Part shown: positions 57,301 through 64,000 of the stretch, piece by piece
Position numbering within the stretch: the stretch's first letter is position 1
How the letters are laid out: each line of letters starts with the position of its first letter
DNA from: Heterocephalus glaber
Taxonomy: Eukaryota > Chordata > Mammalia > Rodentia > Bathyergidae
Reading direction: 5' to 3'
Length of the DNA stretch: 64,000 nt
NCBI RefSeq assembly: GCF_000247695.1
Contig: NW_004624782.1
Coordinates: forward strand, 11,871,665 to 11,935,664
Program-made: the position numbers and the translations under genes
The notes under the pieces: model-generated
The model's database searches: none
The model's input: the letters and a program-made list of their open reading frames with translations, nothing else
Told to the model about the DNA's origin: nothing

Positions 57301-60300
57301 CAGAGGCTAGAACCTACAGCACAATGTTGAATAGCAATGGTAAGATAGACATTCTCGTCTTTTCCTGATATTAGGAGCAAAGTATTCCGCCATTACAGTG
57401 ACGTTGGCTGTGGGTTTTAGACACGTCCTGTATCAAGTTAAATTAGTCTCCTTCTCTCCCCACCTTGCAGTGGGTATTTATCAGGGACAGATACTGAGTT
57501 GGTTTTTCTCTTTGTTTTTAACTCAGTGCAGATAGTTGTCAACCCCACTCCGGCTCTAAGCCCCAAGGTCTGTGTATCCTGCTCCTCGCAATCCCTTTAG
57601 TTTCCTGTAAGAAATTTCTGCTACATCACGCCCGGGGAGACACTAGATTTTGTCAGCAACTTCTTCTGTGATATTAAAATGATTATGATTTTTTTCAGTT
57701 TGTTAATATGATGAATTATGACTTTCAAATACTAAACCAAACCTGCATTCTTGGGATAAACCCCACTTGGTCATAAAATATCAGCCTTCTTAAATATTCT
57801 GGGAGTTATATTTGCCAAAACAGTATTTAGAATTTTAGCATCTATGTTCATGAGGGATCATGGTTGTGTTTTCTTTTTTTTGTTGTTTTTTGTTTTTTTG
57901 GTACTGGGGATCGAACTCAGGACCCTTGCCCTTTCGAGGCAGGTGGCGGAGCCACTGAGTTAAATCCCTGGCCCGGTTGTTTTCTTTTCTTGCAATATCT
58001 TTTGGTTTCAGAACAAACAACTCATAAAATGAATTGAGAGGTTTTCCCTTCTCTTCAATTTTCTGAAGAATTTTGGTAGTACACGTTGAATATCCCTTCT
58101 CTGAAATGCTTGGGACCAGAAATATTTTCAATTTTGTATTTTTTTCAGATATCACAATATTTGCATATATATAATGAGATATCTTGGGGATAAGACCCAA
58201 GTGTAAACAGGTAATTCATTTATGTTTTCATATGTACCTCTTACACAGAGCGTGAAGGTAATTTTACATCATATTTTTTTTTTGGTACTGGGGGTCGAAC
58301 TCGGGACCTTACGCTTGTGAGGCAGGAGCCTGAACCACTGAGCTAAATCCCCAGCCCAATTTTATATCATATTTTTAATAATTTTGTGTATGAAATATAC
58401 ATGGTGCGGAATTTTTTACGTGTGGTATCCTGCTGGTGCTCACAAAGATTCAGATTTTGGAGCACTTTAGATTAAGAATGCTCAACCTATATTTCCTCCT
58501 TAAATACTTGATAGACACCATTAGGGCCTAGAGCCAGTACTATTCCCAGTCCCTGTGCACATCCAGTACTATTCTCTAATCCTTTCAACTATTTTCTGCC
58601 CTGGCCTCAGGTAACCCCTTGCTGGTCACTTCTCAACTGGATCCTCGCAGGGGGTGCTACGGAAGACCCTCAAGTTTTCTCTCTGTGCATCTCTTGCCTA
58701 CATCCGGTACAAGTACTCTCCCGTGCAAATTCTAGCTGCCTGTCCTTCTGAACGCTCATCTCCTTCGGAACTCAGGGAGTCAGCTGAGCTCTGCTGGGAC
58801 CCCCAGGGCCCTGGCCTGCGAATCCCTGCCAGAAAATGAGCAGAGACAAGTTAGTGCTCACCTAGGCCTACTGTGGAAGAAAAGACACTTGGTCTCACCG
58901 GCTCCAGGCTCAGCACCCTAAAAGCCTTGGGGCTTCCTGCATGAGAAGGGTGATGCTGGAACCATCTCTTGCTGCAGAGAGGCAACTCTGAGCGGCCCCT
59001 CCGCAGCTTAGGGTGAGGCTGCTCACCAGAAACTGCAAACCTGGACTAGAGGCTTGGGACTTTCAGCCCACCCTTGAAGACAGGGGCTAGATTGAGTTCA
59101 TCACTGCTGGCTAAAGATTCAGCACACTCTAACGGGCCATAATTCGCTTGTCTCTCTGCCAGGTGGCTCTGAACCACCGGTGGTACATGCACAACTGTGC
59201 CACTGGGCGGCATGGGTCAGTCCCATGGGGTGGTTCAAGCCACTTGATGGAAGAGCCATGCATTATCACTGGTGGTTCAAGCTGGCAGGAACACACTAAT
59301 CGATATCTACATACTGACATCTCCATGACACCCCAGTGACCAGATCTGGAGAACTGGGTTGTTGAACACATCAAGGTGCAGGGAGGGCAGTGCACTCAGA
59401 GGGGGCACAGGTGTTACACACCACCTCCACCTCCCAACCTTGCCCTTTTGGCTACTTCTGACTTGCATCCTTTAGAATAAACTAATAAAGGTAAGGAAAG
59501 TGTCTTCCCAAGTCCTGCAAGTCGTTCCAGCAAGTTATCAAACACAAGGAAGGAGGCAAGGAGAGGGTCATGGAAACCCCGGATGTACAGCCAGTTGTCA
59601 GAAGTACAGGTGGCCAGGGACTTGTTGCTGGCATCTGAAGCTCGGGCAGTCTGCGAGACTGGGCCCCTTCGAGTTATGGAATCTGAGGTTAACTCCAGGT
59701 AAACAGTGTGAGAATGAAAATGAACTGTTGGGCACCCAGTTAATATCCGGAGAATGGGGACAGTAGCATTGGAAAAGATACCAGCTATTTAGTGTCAGAA
59801 ACGGGAAAAAAATCTCATTACATGTTTCTCAAGAGATCGCTCTTGGGCAGGCGATGTAGCTTACTAGTAGGGCACGGGCCACATGCGCAAGGCCCTAGGT
59901 TCCATCCCCAGGTCCCCAGCATGAGGGGGTGAGGGGNNNNNNNNNNNNNNNNNNNNNNNNNNNNNNNNNNNNNNNNNNNNNNNNNNNNNNNNNNNNNNNN
60001 NNNNNNNNNNNNNNNNNNNNNNNNNNNNNNNNNNNNGTGTGGGTGTGTGTGTGTGTGTGTGACTGTCCACCCACTGAGTAATGTCCAGTATTTAATATAT
60101 TTTGTCCATTTTGTCCATTTCTAGATGGTGTCAGGCAGGAAAGTGTATTGGTCCTCGTTATTCCATCTTGACCAAAACTGGAAATCTGCAACCTGAGTCG
60201 TCTTCAACACTACCACATGGCTATCTAGGCTTCCTATGATGCCCACCAGCAAGGGCTTCTAGTAGAGTCATCCGACTCCTGGTCTGAATGACTCACAGGA

Positions 60301-63300
60301 CCCAAGGCAAGGCAAACACTTTGCCTCAAGGTCATCAGTCCCCGCACAGAGCCCAGCCCACATGAGACACTCAAGAAGCTCTGCTGGATGAACTGATACA
60401 CACACAACTGCAACCCACATTCAAAACCTAAGCTCCTCTAAGAACACAGGTCCCCCACGTCTTTCCGAAAGGCCAGGCCCAAGTCTGCACTGGGACTTCA
60501 GAATGAATCTAAACTCTTCACTAGCCAGAGGACAGTTAAGAAGAGAGCCCAAACAGACACCCAAAGTCAGGAGTGCTTTGAGGCCTGGCCAAGCCCAGGA
60601 AGGGGCAATTAGAATACCTTGTGGTTTCACTCCTCTTGCGTCTGACAGTTCTCTCAGAAGCAAAGCATTTTTCCCGTTGGTATGGAGACTTTCCTGGGCA
60701 TCTCTTCAATACAGAATACTGTATTGAAGGAGACGAATATTGCAGCTTGTAAGTAACAAGAATGCTTGGGAACAAACTTCTTGTTTTATTTGGTTTTGGT
60801 TTTGAGGTGGAGTCTCATTATGTTGCTAAGGGTGTTCTCAAACTTGTGAACTCAACAGAGCCTCCCATCCCAGCCTCCTGAGCAGCTGGGATGACAAGTG
60901 TGCATCTCTGGGCCCAGAACAAGTTTTTTCATGTTTTTGTTTTTAATGATAGGAGAAAACTGACTACAGTTATATCCTGATCACCAGAGCCATAACCCTA
61001 TCTGGATTAAAAAAAAAAAAAGACACATGAAGTGAAGAAAATGGAAGTCCTGTCTTATCCCTGGTTTCCCTTTCTGCTGTTTTACTCATCCCGGGTGAAC
61101 GGTGAACCACAGTCAGGGGCAATACAGAAAAGTAAGGTATGAGATAGCACGAGCACACACACACACTACACATTTACCAATAATAACTATTATGACAGAA
61201 GAGTGTGGTAACTGTCCTATTTTATTACCAGCTATTGTTGGCAATCTCTTGCTGCACCTTTCACGTGAAACTGTATCATGGGTATGCATGTGTATATTGG
61301 AAGAAAACCACATATTTAGGGTTTGGTACTATCCAGTTTCAGGCAACCGCTAGGGGTCTGAGACTTTACCCCCGAACACGACGGGTGACTACTGCAAGCC
61401 AATTCCTAGACACACTGCACAGGACTTTCCTCAGTTAGCTCAGCCCAATTTTAAAGGTCAAATAAAGACAAAAACACTTTCGTTCTGAGTACTAAGGTAT
61501 CACGTAGCTCCTTGCACCAACTGCGAAACTTCCCCAGCGATATCACTGCATACATTTGGGACTTCCAAAGAGAAACTAAAAGGACAAAGTGCAGAGAGGA
61601 GATTACCCAACCTTTTCCACCCATCGCTGAAGGATGCTGAGTGGCAGGTTTAAGTTCTGGTGGATGTTTTGAAGAGCCAGAAAAAGAAGGCTGAAAGGTA
61701 TCACACTCCCCTCAGTGAAGACCCCCACCAGCATCGTTCAGGCCGTGACTGACACGAGCCTTCACTAAAGCGACAGCCCCAAACAGCACCCAGTACCACT
61801 TCCTGCTTCCAGCTCCTTCAGAGGCTTGCATTGTCCCCAGGATTAAACACAGGACCATTCCTGCGGTGCACAGAGCTCTTCAGGATCAGAAAACTTCACA
61901 CCCAAAGAACTGTTTCTTCCCATACTTCATACATTCTGCCTAGGCTTTCCCAAAATATACCTTTAGTGGTCACTGACGCTCAGGTACAGAGAGGTAAACA
62001 GAGTTAAGCAGGGTTCCTTACTGCAGGACCCTCCAAACCTATGACTTGCTCCTGCACGTCAAGGTGCCAGAATTCTACCTGTGCCTCTACAGAATGCACT
62101 GCATGCCTCCTTCTTCCATTCCTCTTTCTTTTGCACATCGTGAAAGAATATTTGTTTCTATATCCACTGTCTCCCCTTCTTCTTGCCATCCATCCCTCAG
62201 GCTGCGGGACCCGGCTCCTAACTCTAGCCTGCTACAGAAACTGCAGTATTGAAATTCGGCACCCTGCCTCTCTCGTGTCCATTCTCCTGTGTGCTTTGTG
62301 GCCCCAAACCTTGTACCCTTTTCTCACTCTTCTTGGCTCCGCTCACCTCTATGTTATTTTTTTCTACTTTTCTCTTGAAAACTAAAAATACAGAGAAAAA
62401 AACAAAAATGCAAAATAAAAAGCAAATACTTATATTCCCGTGAATCAGAAGTGACAATGCTAACAATGTCACATTTGCTTTAAGTCTTCATTTAAAAAAA
62501 AAACAAAACAAGGGCCTGGGATTTAGATCAGTGGCACCTCGCCTGCCTCACAAGCTTAAGGCCCTGAATTTGCTCCCCCTGGCCCCATACCAGAAAAATA
62601 AAGAAAAACTTTAAAAAATTAAAAAAGAACAAAACAGGAAAAAGATGAAGAGCCCTGTCATTTCCGCTTGGCACCCACTCCCACTCCTTCCCCGGCCCAC
62701 AGGCAAGCACCTCCCAAGGGCACAGCCCCTTTTCAGTTCACTTTCATCCTTTCACTTACAGATGTATTCCTAAGCAACAAAAATCATTTTGTACTTCATA
62801 AAAAACTGAGCACAATGACATCATACAGTAACTTATCAAGTTTCCTTCTTTCAGCAAGATTTACCCACATTGGCACTTGACAAGACCTGCCGATCTGATT
62901 CCACTGAGCCCATAGCACTGATCTGATGGCTTCCACTGTTCTCTCCAGTTACTGAGAACTTCGTAGACACCATGCCCCAATTCCACATCTTCACAGACAC
63001 TACCTGTGTTCGCCTCGCAGTGACCCTCAGAGAAGACGATCCAAGTGCCTACCGCTGGCATGGGCAGGACAGCACTCTCTCCAGGGCTGGCTGAGCCAGA
63101 GGTTATACCACTGACCACTGTGCTAAGCGGGCCTCTTCCAAACAACAGCCAGCTGAGCTCTGCCTGTGCCAGGTGTCCCGAATGCATCACATCTCTTAAT
63201 TCTCTGAACCATCCCATGTGTTGTGTACAATCACTGTCCCCAGTTAGAGACAAGGAAATAGGATGGAGCCTTGGAGGGAATAGACTTTACACTTTTAGAA

Positions 63301-63584
63301 TCCAAGATCTTATCTACTGAGCTGGATGTCAGACTGACCGGGAGAGGGAAAGGATGGGAACAGAAAGATAGGCTGGAGTAAGCTTGTCAGACAGGGTGTT
63401 ACACCAGTGTCACTGTTTCCTGATCAACACTCCACCACGGCATTCGGGGAACGGGGAAATGACACTTACAGTCGTGAACCTTGTAGCAGTGGTTCTGCAA
63501 GCGCTTGACGTCCCATTCCTCCAGCACACCGTGAGTCATCAGCAGCTGCAGGAATCGCCGGTGCACATCGGTCATGGTGCCCAT
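39264..63584 (-). CDS. NSMCE1: NSMCE1 (NSE1), SMC5/6 complex RING-type subunit, 7 visible coding exons
   Basis: Coding segments on the minus strand are 63470-63584, 44376-44497, 44142-44219, 43155-43301, 40576-40692, 39638-39758 and 39264-39343: 780 nt, 259 residues plus TAG. All splice sites are AG/GT. The product matches human NSE1 (266 residues, from memory) end to end. Winged-helix regions span roughly residues 1-165. A C4HC3 zinc module follows, with ligands C184, C187, C197, C200, H205, C208, C221 and C224. The basic tail ends in RSRQH. Family knowledge: NSE1 pairs with a MAGE protein (NSE3) and NSE4 in the SMC5/6 DNA-repair complex and has E3 ubiquitin-ligase activity. The 5' end lies beyond the window, so the start at 63584 is the first Met in the visible exon, not proven. 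The visible introns range from about 0.16 kb to 19 kb. Confidence 0.95.
39638..39758 (-). CDS. NSMCE1: NSMCE1 coding exon (core of RING-like zinc module)
   Basis: Acceptor TCTTTCAG precedes 39758; donor GTGCCT follows 39638 and splits a Glu codon after one base. It codes for [20 protein letters not shown] then [20 protein letters not shown]. Six zinc ligands (C197, C200, H205, C208, C221, C224) are intact. Confidence 0.95.
39910..40015 (+). repeat. Degraded B1-type SINE
   Basis: ACCTGCAGTCCCAGCTCCTT, GGAGGCCGGGGCAGGGAGAT, then CGTCTCAAAATAAAG. In an NSMCE1 intron, opposite to transcription. Confidence 0.65.
40016..40570. other. NSMCE1 intron, no recognisable feature
   Basis: Nothing secure. 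Possible ID-like scraps near 40025. Confidence 0.4.
40576..40692 (-). CDS. NSMCE1: NSMCE1 coding exon (start of zinc module)
   Basis: Acceptor CCCTGCAG precedes 40692; donor GTGCGG, a non-consensus GT site, follows 40576. It codes for [20 protein letters not shown] then [19 protein letters not shown], with the first zinc pair C184/C187. Phase 0 at both ends. Confidence 0.95.
40700..43150. other. NSMCE1 intron, no recognisable feature
   Basis: GC-rich intron with many overlapping frames of 60-270 codons. None has splice support or a recognisable domain. Confidence 0.5.
43155..43301 (-). CDS. NSMCE1: NSMCE1 coding exon (winged-helix B region)
   Basis: Acceptor CTCTTTCAG precedes 43301; donor GTACTG, a weaker site, follows 43155. 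The 147 nt code for residues 106-154, including '[20 protein letters not shown]' and the lysine-rich [18 protein letters not shown], phase 0 at both ends. Sequence is almost identical to human and mouse. Confidence 0.95.
43305..44140. other. NSMCE1 intron, no recognisable feature
   Basis: GC-rich. The open frames carry no motif. Confidence 0.5.
44142..44219 (-). CDS. NSMCE1: NSMCE1 coding exon, 78 nt
   Basis: Acceptor TTTTTTAG precedes 44219 and donor GTAAGT follows 44142. It codes for 26 residues ([20 protein letters not shown] then DLFRKA) and is phase 0 at both ends. It is only 156 bases from the preceding exon. Confidence 0.95.
44376..44497 (-). CDS. NSMCE1: NSMCE1 coding exon (winged-helix A region)
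   Basis: Acceptor TTTCCAG lies just above 44497 and donor GTGAGT just below 44376. The 122 nt complete the split codon (T|GC, Cys39) and code for [20 protein letters not shown] and then [20 protein letters not shown], ending in phase 0. Human has Arg at the split codon and T where this species has Q. Confidence 0.95.
44500..51890. other. Large NSMCE1 intron, repeat-poor half
   Basis: Mostly unique-looking sequence with possible MIR scraps (about 47790-47960, 48750-48840). A GC/CpG-richer patch lies at about 46040-46420. No exon, RNA gene or young repeat seen. Confidence 0.45.
51904..52013 (+). repeat. Young ID-type SINE, 11-bp target duplication
   Basis: GGGCTGGGGATTTAGCTCAG head and an (AAAT)n tail. 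Flanks TAAAATTTTAG at 51893-51903 and 52014-52024 match. Confidence 0.9.
52233..52317 (+). repeat. Young ID-type SINE, short target duplication
   Basis: GGGCCAGGGATTTAGCTCAG head, 10-A tail. GAGTGAGG occurs at 52225-52232 and 52318-52325. Confidence 0.88.
52876..52948 (+). repeat. 5'-truncated ID-type SINE with target duplication
   Basis: Lacks the first third including box A. It starts at TTCCTCCGCCTGCCTCGAAA and ends in about 20 A. CCACCTTTG flanks it at 52867-52875 and 52949-52957. Confidence 0.85.
53795..53885 (-). repeat. Old ID-type SINE, reverse
   Basis: GCAGTGCTGGAGATCAAACC then AGGGCTCTGCACATGCTATG and GAACTGCACACCCAGCCC. Confidence 0.6.
54312..54399 (+). repeat. ID-type SINE
   Basis: AGCCAGGGATTTAGCTCAGT, TCCTGAGTTCAATCCCCAGT, (AAAT)n tail. 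Confidence 0.88.
54447..54543 (+). repeat. Young ID-type SINE, GGTTT/CTGYG type
   Basis: GGGCCAGGGATTTAGTTCAG then TGGTTTCGCCGTCTGCTGTG, with a tail of more than 20 A. Confidence 0.9.
54555..54720 (+). repeat. B1 SINE plus ID-like 3' part
   Basis: GGGCATGGTGGTGCATACCT, GGGAGGCTGAGGCAAGAGGA, then GCCCTGGGTTCAATCCCCAG and an A-rich end. Confidence 0.75.
54735..55025 (-). repeat. Old L1 3'-UTR fragment
   Basis: GGGTTTATACAGTACATATT, CCACTCAACATAATTTTGAG and GCATGTTGTAGCATG are in the order of ancient L1 3' ends read backwards. Confidence 0.6.
55147..55236 (-). repeat. Young ID-type SINE, perfect 14-bp target duplication
   Basis: Reversed SINE: TTTGGTACCAGAGATCAAAC to GAGCTAAATCCCTGGCC. GTACTGTAATTCTT flanks it at 55133-55146 and 55237-55250. 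Confidence 0.9.
56121..56217 (+). repeat. Young ID-type SINE
   Basis: GGGCTGGGGATTTAGCTCAG, TCCTGAGTTCGATCCCCGGT, tail of about 24 A. Confidence 0.92.
56414..56503 (+). repeat. Young ID-type SINE, GGTTT/CTGYG type
   Basis: GGCTGGGGATTTAGCTCAGT then GGTTTTGCCGCCTGCTGCGC, tail (AAAT)n. Confidence 0.92.
57878..57974 (-). repeat. ID-type SINE, reverse
   Basis: GGTACTGGGGATCGAACTCA to GAGTTAAATCCCTGGCCC. Imperfect target duplication GGTTGT...TTTTCTTTT on both sides (57862 and 57975). Confidence 0.88.
58279..58357 (-). repeat. ID-type SINE, reverse, 19-bp target duplication
   Basis: GGTACTGGGGGTCGAACTCG to GAGCTAAATCCCCAGCCC. Flanks at 58260-58278 and 58358-58376 (AATTTTAyATCATATTTTT) differ at one base. 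Confidence 0.9.
58380..59125. other. NSMCE1 intron, no recognisable feature
   Basis: Nothing recognised. Confidence 0.45.
59130..59785 (+). mobile_element. Ancient LTR-like repeat, family unassigned
   Basis: AATAAACTAATAAAGGTAAG (R-like poly(A) signal), then CAAGTTATCAAACACAAGGA, GGCATCTGAAGCTCGGGCAG and GGGCACCCAGTTAATATCCG match a mammal-wide repeat phrase order. No coding part remains. Confidence 0.5.
59845..59928 (+). repeat. Old ID-type SINE
   Basis: GGGCAGGCGATGTAGCTTAC, AAGGCCCTAGGTTCCATCCC, ending beside the assembly gap. Confidence 0.75.
59937..60036. other. Assembly gap, 100 N
   Basis: Exactly 100 N, a conventional placeholder for unknown length. Any protein frame running through it is an artefact. 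Confidence 0.99.
60037..60061. repeat. (GT)n microsatellite at gap edge
   Basis: GTGTGGGTGTGTGTGTGTGT and onward. It probably continues into the gap and may have caused it. Confidence 0.9.
60062..60780. other. NSMCE1 intron, no recognisable feature
   Basis: Nothing recognised. Confidence 0.45.
60783..60920 (-). repeat. B1-type SINE, reverse
   Basis: GAGGTGGAGTCTCATTATGT, CCAGCCTCCTGAGCAGCTGG, GATGACAAGTGTGCATC. Confidence 0.75.
60921..62505. other. NSMCE1 intron, no recognisable feature
   Basis: A short (CA)n at about 61154-61163. Nothing else recognised. Confidence 0.45.
62512..62605 (+). repeat. ID-type SINE, diverged
   Basis: GGGCCTGGGATTTAGATCAG, CCTCACAAGCTTAAGGCCCT, with a small insertion before the A-rich tail. 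Confidence 0.8.
62610..63460. other. NSMCE1 intron, possible MIR scrap
   Basis: 63200-63290 (GAACCATCCC...CCCCAGTTAGAGACAAGGAA) resembles a reversed MIR. Otherwise nothing. Confidence 0.4.
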
Positions 63585-63616
63585 TCTTCTGGCACTGCCT
63601 TGTCTGTGTACAGGAG
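63470..63616 (-). CDS. NSMCE1: NSMCE1 first visible coding exon
   Basis: It codes for [20 protein letters not shown] followed by [18 protein letters not shown]. The donor GTAAGT occupies 63469-63464 and splits a codon after one base (T). Two candidate acceptors lie 13 nt apart: one ends after CTCTCAG (exon starts at 63616), the other after TACACAG (exon starts at 63603). The frame stays open upstream as HRQGSARR, matching human MQGSTRR except that the Met position reads Arg. The real start is therefore Met at 63584, Met at 63575, or an ATG in an exon outside the window. Confidence 0.9.
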
Positions 63617-63809
63617 CTGAGAGGAGGACATGGAATCCAGTCACCGGCAAGCACACAAAAGCAGTGCTCTAGGTTCTGTATTAATTTATGTTAAGAGGGA
63701 TAAATTCATGGTGGTTTTTAGAATTATGTTCCTCATGATGATTACTGCAAAGGTGAAGAGAACACAGGTCAAGGTCAAGCTAGGCACACTGGTGCTGGAA
63801 AGGGGGGAG

Positions 63810-63996
63810 AAGCAGAGATTCCGAAGCCAGAGCACTGGGGCTCACAGCCTGGCTGCATCACTTCTGAGACCTGTGAAATCTGGCAACCGAATTCTCCATA
63901 TGCTTTAGCTTTGTTCTGTAAAACAGGAATAATGATAGAAATGTCCTCCAAAGAATTGCTACAAGGATTAAACAAGTAAATACAACAAGAGCCTGC
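63810..63996 (+). repeat. MIR SINE
   Basis: ACCTGTGAAATCTGGCAACC, GTTCTGTAAAACAGGAATAA, GAATTGCTACAAGGATTAAA in MIR order. It lies upstream of the first visible NSMCE1 exon. Confidence 0.7.
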
Positions 63997-64000
63997 CGAG

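Larger units (their letters stand above)
55500..58080 (-). mobile_element. Old, diverged L1 fragment, reverse, interrupted by SINEs
   Basis: TTTGTAGTTTTCAGTGTGCA (56981), ATTTATTCCTAAGAATTTGG (57021) and GGGATAAACCCCACTTGGTC (57753) are landmark L1 ORF2 phrases read backwards. The frame is destroyed. Three ID SINEs sit inside. Confidence 0.8.

Noticed and set aside
51904..58357. Regularly recurring ~85-base units considered as a CRISPR-like or satellite array
   Set aside because: The units are in both orientations, unevenly spaced, and each has its own A tail and flanking duplication: independent SINE insertions in a eukaryotic genome.
59864..60191. Two minus-strand frames running through the N block
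   Set aside because: They exist only because N codons are read as X. They are artefacts of the gap.

Overview
This is a mammalian nuclear genome window, not a microbial one. It has long introns with GT-AG boundaries, two split genes, about 95% non-coding sequence and dense interspersed repeats. The lineage is a rodent. The window carries many tRNA-Ala-derived ID-type SINEs (internal A-box-like 'TTTAGCTCAGTGG', B-box-like 'GTTCGATCCC', then an A tail), B1-like 7SL SINEs, a fairly young L1, and MaLR-type LTR remnants like those of rodents. The ID consensus here is not the mouse or rat form I know. A non-murid rodent, possibly a castorimorph such as beaver, fits best, but that is inference from repeat style. 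A 100-base N run (59937-60036) marks a draft assembly.

Layout. 1-13.1 kb: intergenic, with old MIR, L2, hAT and MaLR fossils and no gene I can support. 13.2-14.0 kb: a CpG island with NRF1-like sites, the likely KDM8 promoter. 13.4-32.2 kb: KDM8 (JMJD5) on the + strand. Seven coding exons (21558-31303) join without frame conflict into a 411-residue JmjC oxygenase, with a poly(A) signal at 32148. Its first intron is full of MaLR LTR pieces, a 117-bp tandem duplication and what looks like a degenerate minisatellite. 32.7-36.3 kb: a 5'-truncated, minus-oriented L1 bounded by a 16-bp target-site duplication and itself hit by two SINEs. 36.3-39.1 kb: GC-rich intergenic DNA. 39.1 kb to beyond the right edge: NSMCE1 on the - strand. 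Seven coding exons (63584 down to 39264) give 259 residues; the first exon or exons lie outside the window. Its large first visible intron (44.5-63.5 kb) holds a dense cluster of young ID SINEs in both orientations and an old L1.

The two genes converge tail to tail (KDM8 > < NSMCE1) with about 7 kb between their poly(A) signals; I recall the same arrangement on human 16p12. Both encode nuclear proteins linked to genome maintenance: KDM8 is a 2-oxoglutarate oxygenase, and NSMCE1 is the RING-type subunit of the SMC5/6 complex. Nothing in the sequence shows them to be co-regulated.

I found no undescribed system here. The most useful observations are the exact gene models, a probable start-codon shift and an Arg-to-Cys change at a split codon in NSMCE1, two SINE subfamilies with linked diagnostic blocks, datable nested insertions, and the cryptic tandem structures in KDM8 intron 1.
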